The position numbers and the translations under genes were made by a program. Source: Cytophagales bacterium (GTDB lineage Bacteria > Bacteroidota > Bacteroidia > Cytophagales > JAHDFW01). From it: 32,135 bases of DNA. Shown one piece after another: positions 31,534 to 32,135 of the stretch. The stretch is from positions 1 through 32,135 of the forward strand of contig JAHDFW010000016.1 in the NCBI GenBank assembly GCA_020627945.1, written 5' to 3'. The notes under the pieces were generated by a model, which ran no database searches, was not told the DNA's origin, and saw nothing but the letters and a program-made list of their open reading frames with translations. Within the stretch, counting starts at the first letter, position 1. Each line of letters begins with the position of its first letter.

Positions 31534-32135
31534 ATGAAAATAAAAAAGTCAGCTATTTTTAGAGTTTCATTACTAGCCTTAGTGATGTTCTTTTCTGCGT
31601 TTGTTGCAACCGCAGGAGACACAATTCCTTCGGACCCAGCTGTAATTAGTCAGGGGGAGGCTTTGTTTAATGAGAACTGTACTTCTTGTCACGCAATTCA
31701 TAGACAGGTTACTGGACCTGCTTTGAAAGATGTGCATAAAAGAAGAGATGTAAAGTGGATTAAAGCTTTTATCACAAATTCTTCTGCTGTAATTGCAAGT
31801 GGTGATTCTTATGCAGTTAAGCTGTATGAGAAGTTTAATAAGACTCAAATGAACTCGCACGAATTCTTGTCTGATGATGAGAAGATGGCGTTGATTGCGT
31901 ATATTAAAGACGCTTCGGTGAAAGGACCAGTTCCTCCACCGCCTCCGACCAAGCTTACTGAAGGGGAAGTTCAAGTGCAAAGTGGAGGAGGAGATTTATC
32001 GACTTTTCTTTTGATTGTGTCTTTAGCTCTTGTAGTTATTATTGGTCTGCTGTTGTCAATGAATCAGGTGATTCGTTCATTAGCTGCAAAGCGTGATGAT
32101 TTAGATGAGGCTGATCAAGAAATTATCGATCGTAA
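31534..32135 (+). CDS. Membrane-anchored cytochrome c, probable N-terminus of ActA (partial)
   Basis: 200 codons are visible and the gene runs off the right edge. Signal peptide (cleavage near VATA, about residue 27); a monohaem domain with C49-T-S-C-H53 and likely Met ligand M106; a proline-rich linker (131-139); and a transmembrane helix (about 156-180), then a charged cytosolic-side or linker segment. The KWIKAFITNSSAVIASGD stretch resembles the N-terminal haem domain of the Bacteroidota quinol:cytochrome c oxidoreductase pentahaem subunit (ActA of alternative complex III). I expect either a fused or a directly following multihaem domain, then ActB-F. A stand-alone membrane cytochrome c is the alternative. 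A strong promoter lies upstream. Confidence 0.7.
   Translation, partial: MKIKKSAIFRVSLLALVMFFSAFVATAGDTIPSDPAVISQGEALFNENCTSCHAIHRQVTGPALKDVHKRRDVKWIKAFITNSSAVIASGDSYAVKLYEKFNKTQMNSHEFLSDDEKMALIAYIKDASVKGPVPPPPPTKLTEGEVQVQSGGGDLSTFLLIVSLALVVIIGLLLSMNQVIRSLAAKRDDLDEADQEIIDR

Noticed and set aside
31579-31980. 133-codon frame on the minus strand at the right edge
   Set aside because: Opposite the cytochrome c gene, which has a signal peptide, CTSCH and its own promoter. The antisense product has no recognisable features.
1-32135. CRISPR arrays, IS elements, prophage genes, tRNAs, known riboswitches
   Set aside because: I saw no regularly spaced repeats, transposase or integrase frames, tRNA cloverleaf sequences or riboswitch cores. 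Absence is by eye only; a covariance-model scan would settle it.

Overview
The window is AT-rich chromosomal DNA from a member of the Bacteroidota. Several things point there. Six promoters fit the lineage-specific form TTTG or TTG, about 18-21 nt, then TAnnTTTG, at least loosely, and others show only the -7 box. Start codons sit in A/T-rich leaders without usable Shine-Dalgarno sites. The protein families are also typical: a T9SS sorting tail, a TonB receptor with a CarboxypepD_reg-like domain next to DUF4249, DUF5686, GSCFA, a dipeptidyl peptidase IV, and the start of an alternative complex III operon. I would guess Flavobacteriales (Crocinitomicaceae/Cryomorphaceae-like), but the sequence alone does not settle the family. 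I found no tRNA, rRNA, IS element, prophage or CRISPR array.

Layout. Positions 1-3908 (minus) hold a secreted 121-aa protein, then a tight run of a coiled-coil lipoprotein, SCO1, a monohaem cytochrome c lipoprotein and penicillin-binding protein 1C, which runs off the left edge. Positions 4009-6479 (plus) hold a T9SS-secreted LVIVD/choice-of-anchor B protein and an M42 aminopeptidase, closed by a bidirectional terminator. Positions 6552-9507 (minus) hold a DPP-IV-type serine peptidase followed by two small unknown genes. Positions 9836-13463 (plus) hold a lipoprotein with signs of high expression and a DUF5686 outer-membrane protein. Positions 13480-16672 (minus) hold a TonB receptor and its DUF4249 lipoprotein. 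SurE (plus) and a TM2 protein (minus) then meet stop to stop.

Positions 17992-23824 (minus) hold the most intriguing block. It has a DUF1571/LolA-like secreted protein, a GH3-family acyl-amide synthetase, a small acidic protein, a GshB-type ATP-grasp ligase, and a fusion of an N-formylglutamate-amidohydrolase-like domain with a QEGLA/DUF1704 (MATCAP-like) metallopeptidase. An Lrp/AsnC regulator is transcribed divergently, and a palindrome lies in the shared intergenic region. Two amide/peptide-forming enzymes, two amide/peptide-cleaving domains and an amino-acid-type regulator suggest an uncharacterised amino-acid-conjugate or glutathione-like peptide pathway. This is inference.

Positions 24415-29969 (minus) hold a GSCFA protein, a YyaL/DUF255 thioredoxin-like lipoprotein and PriA with overlapping ends. 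Positions 30102-31216 (minus) hold rpsF-rpsR-rplI, with a textbook promoter, a leader hairpin that may be an S6:S18 autoregulatory site, and a terminator. At the right edge (plus) a membrane-anchored cytochrome c starts, probably the N-terminus of ActA of alternative complex III.
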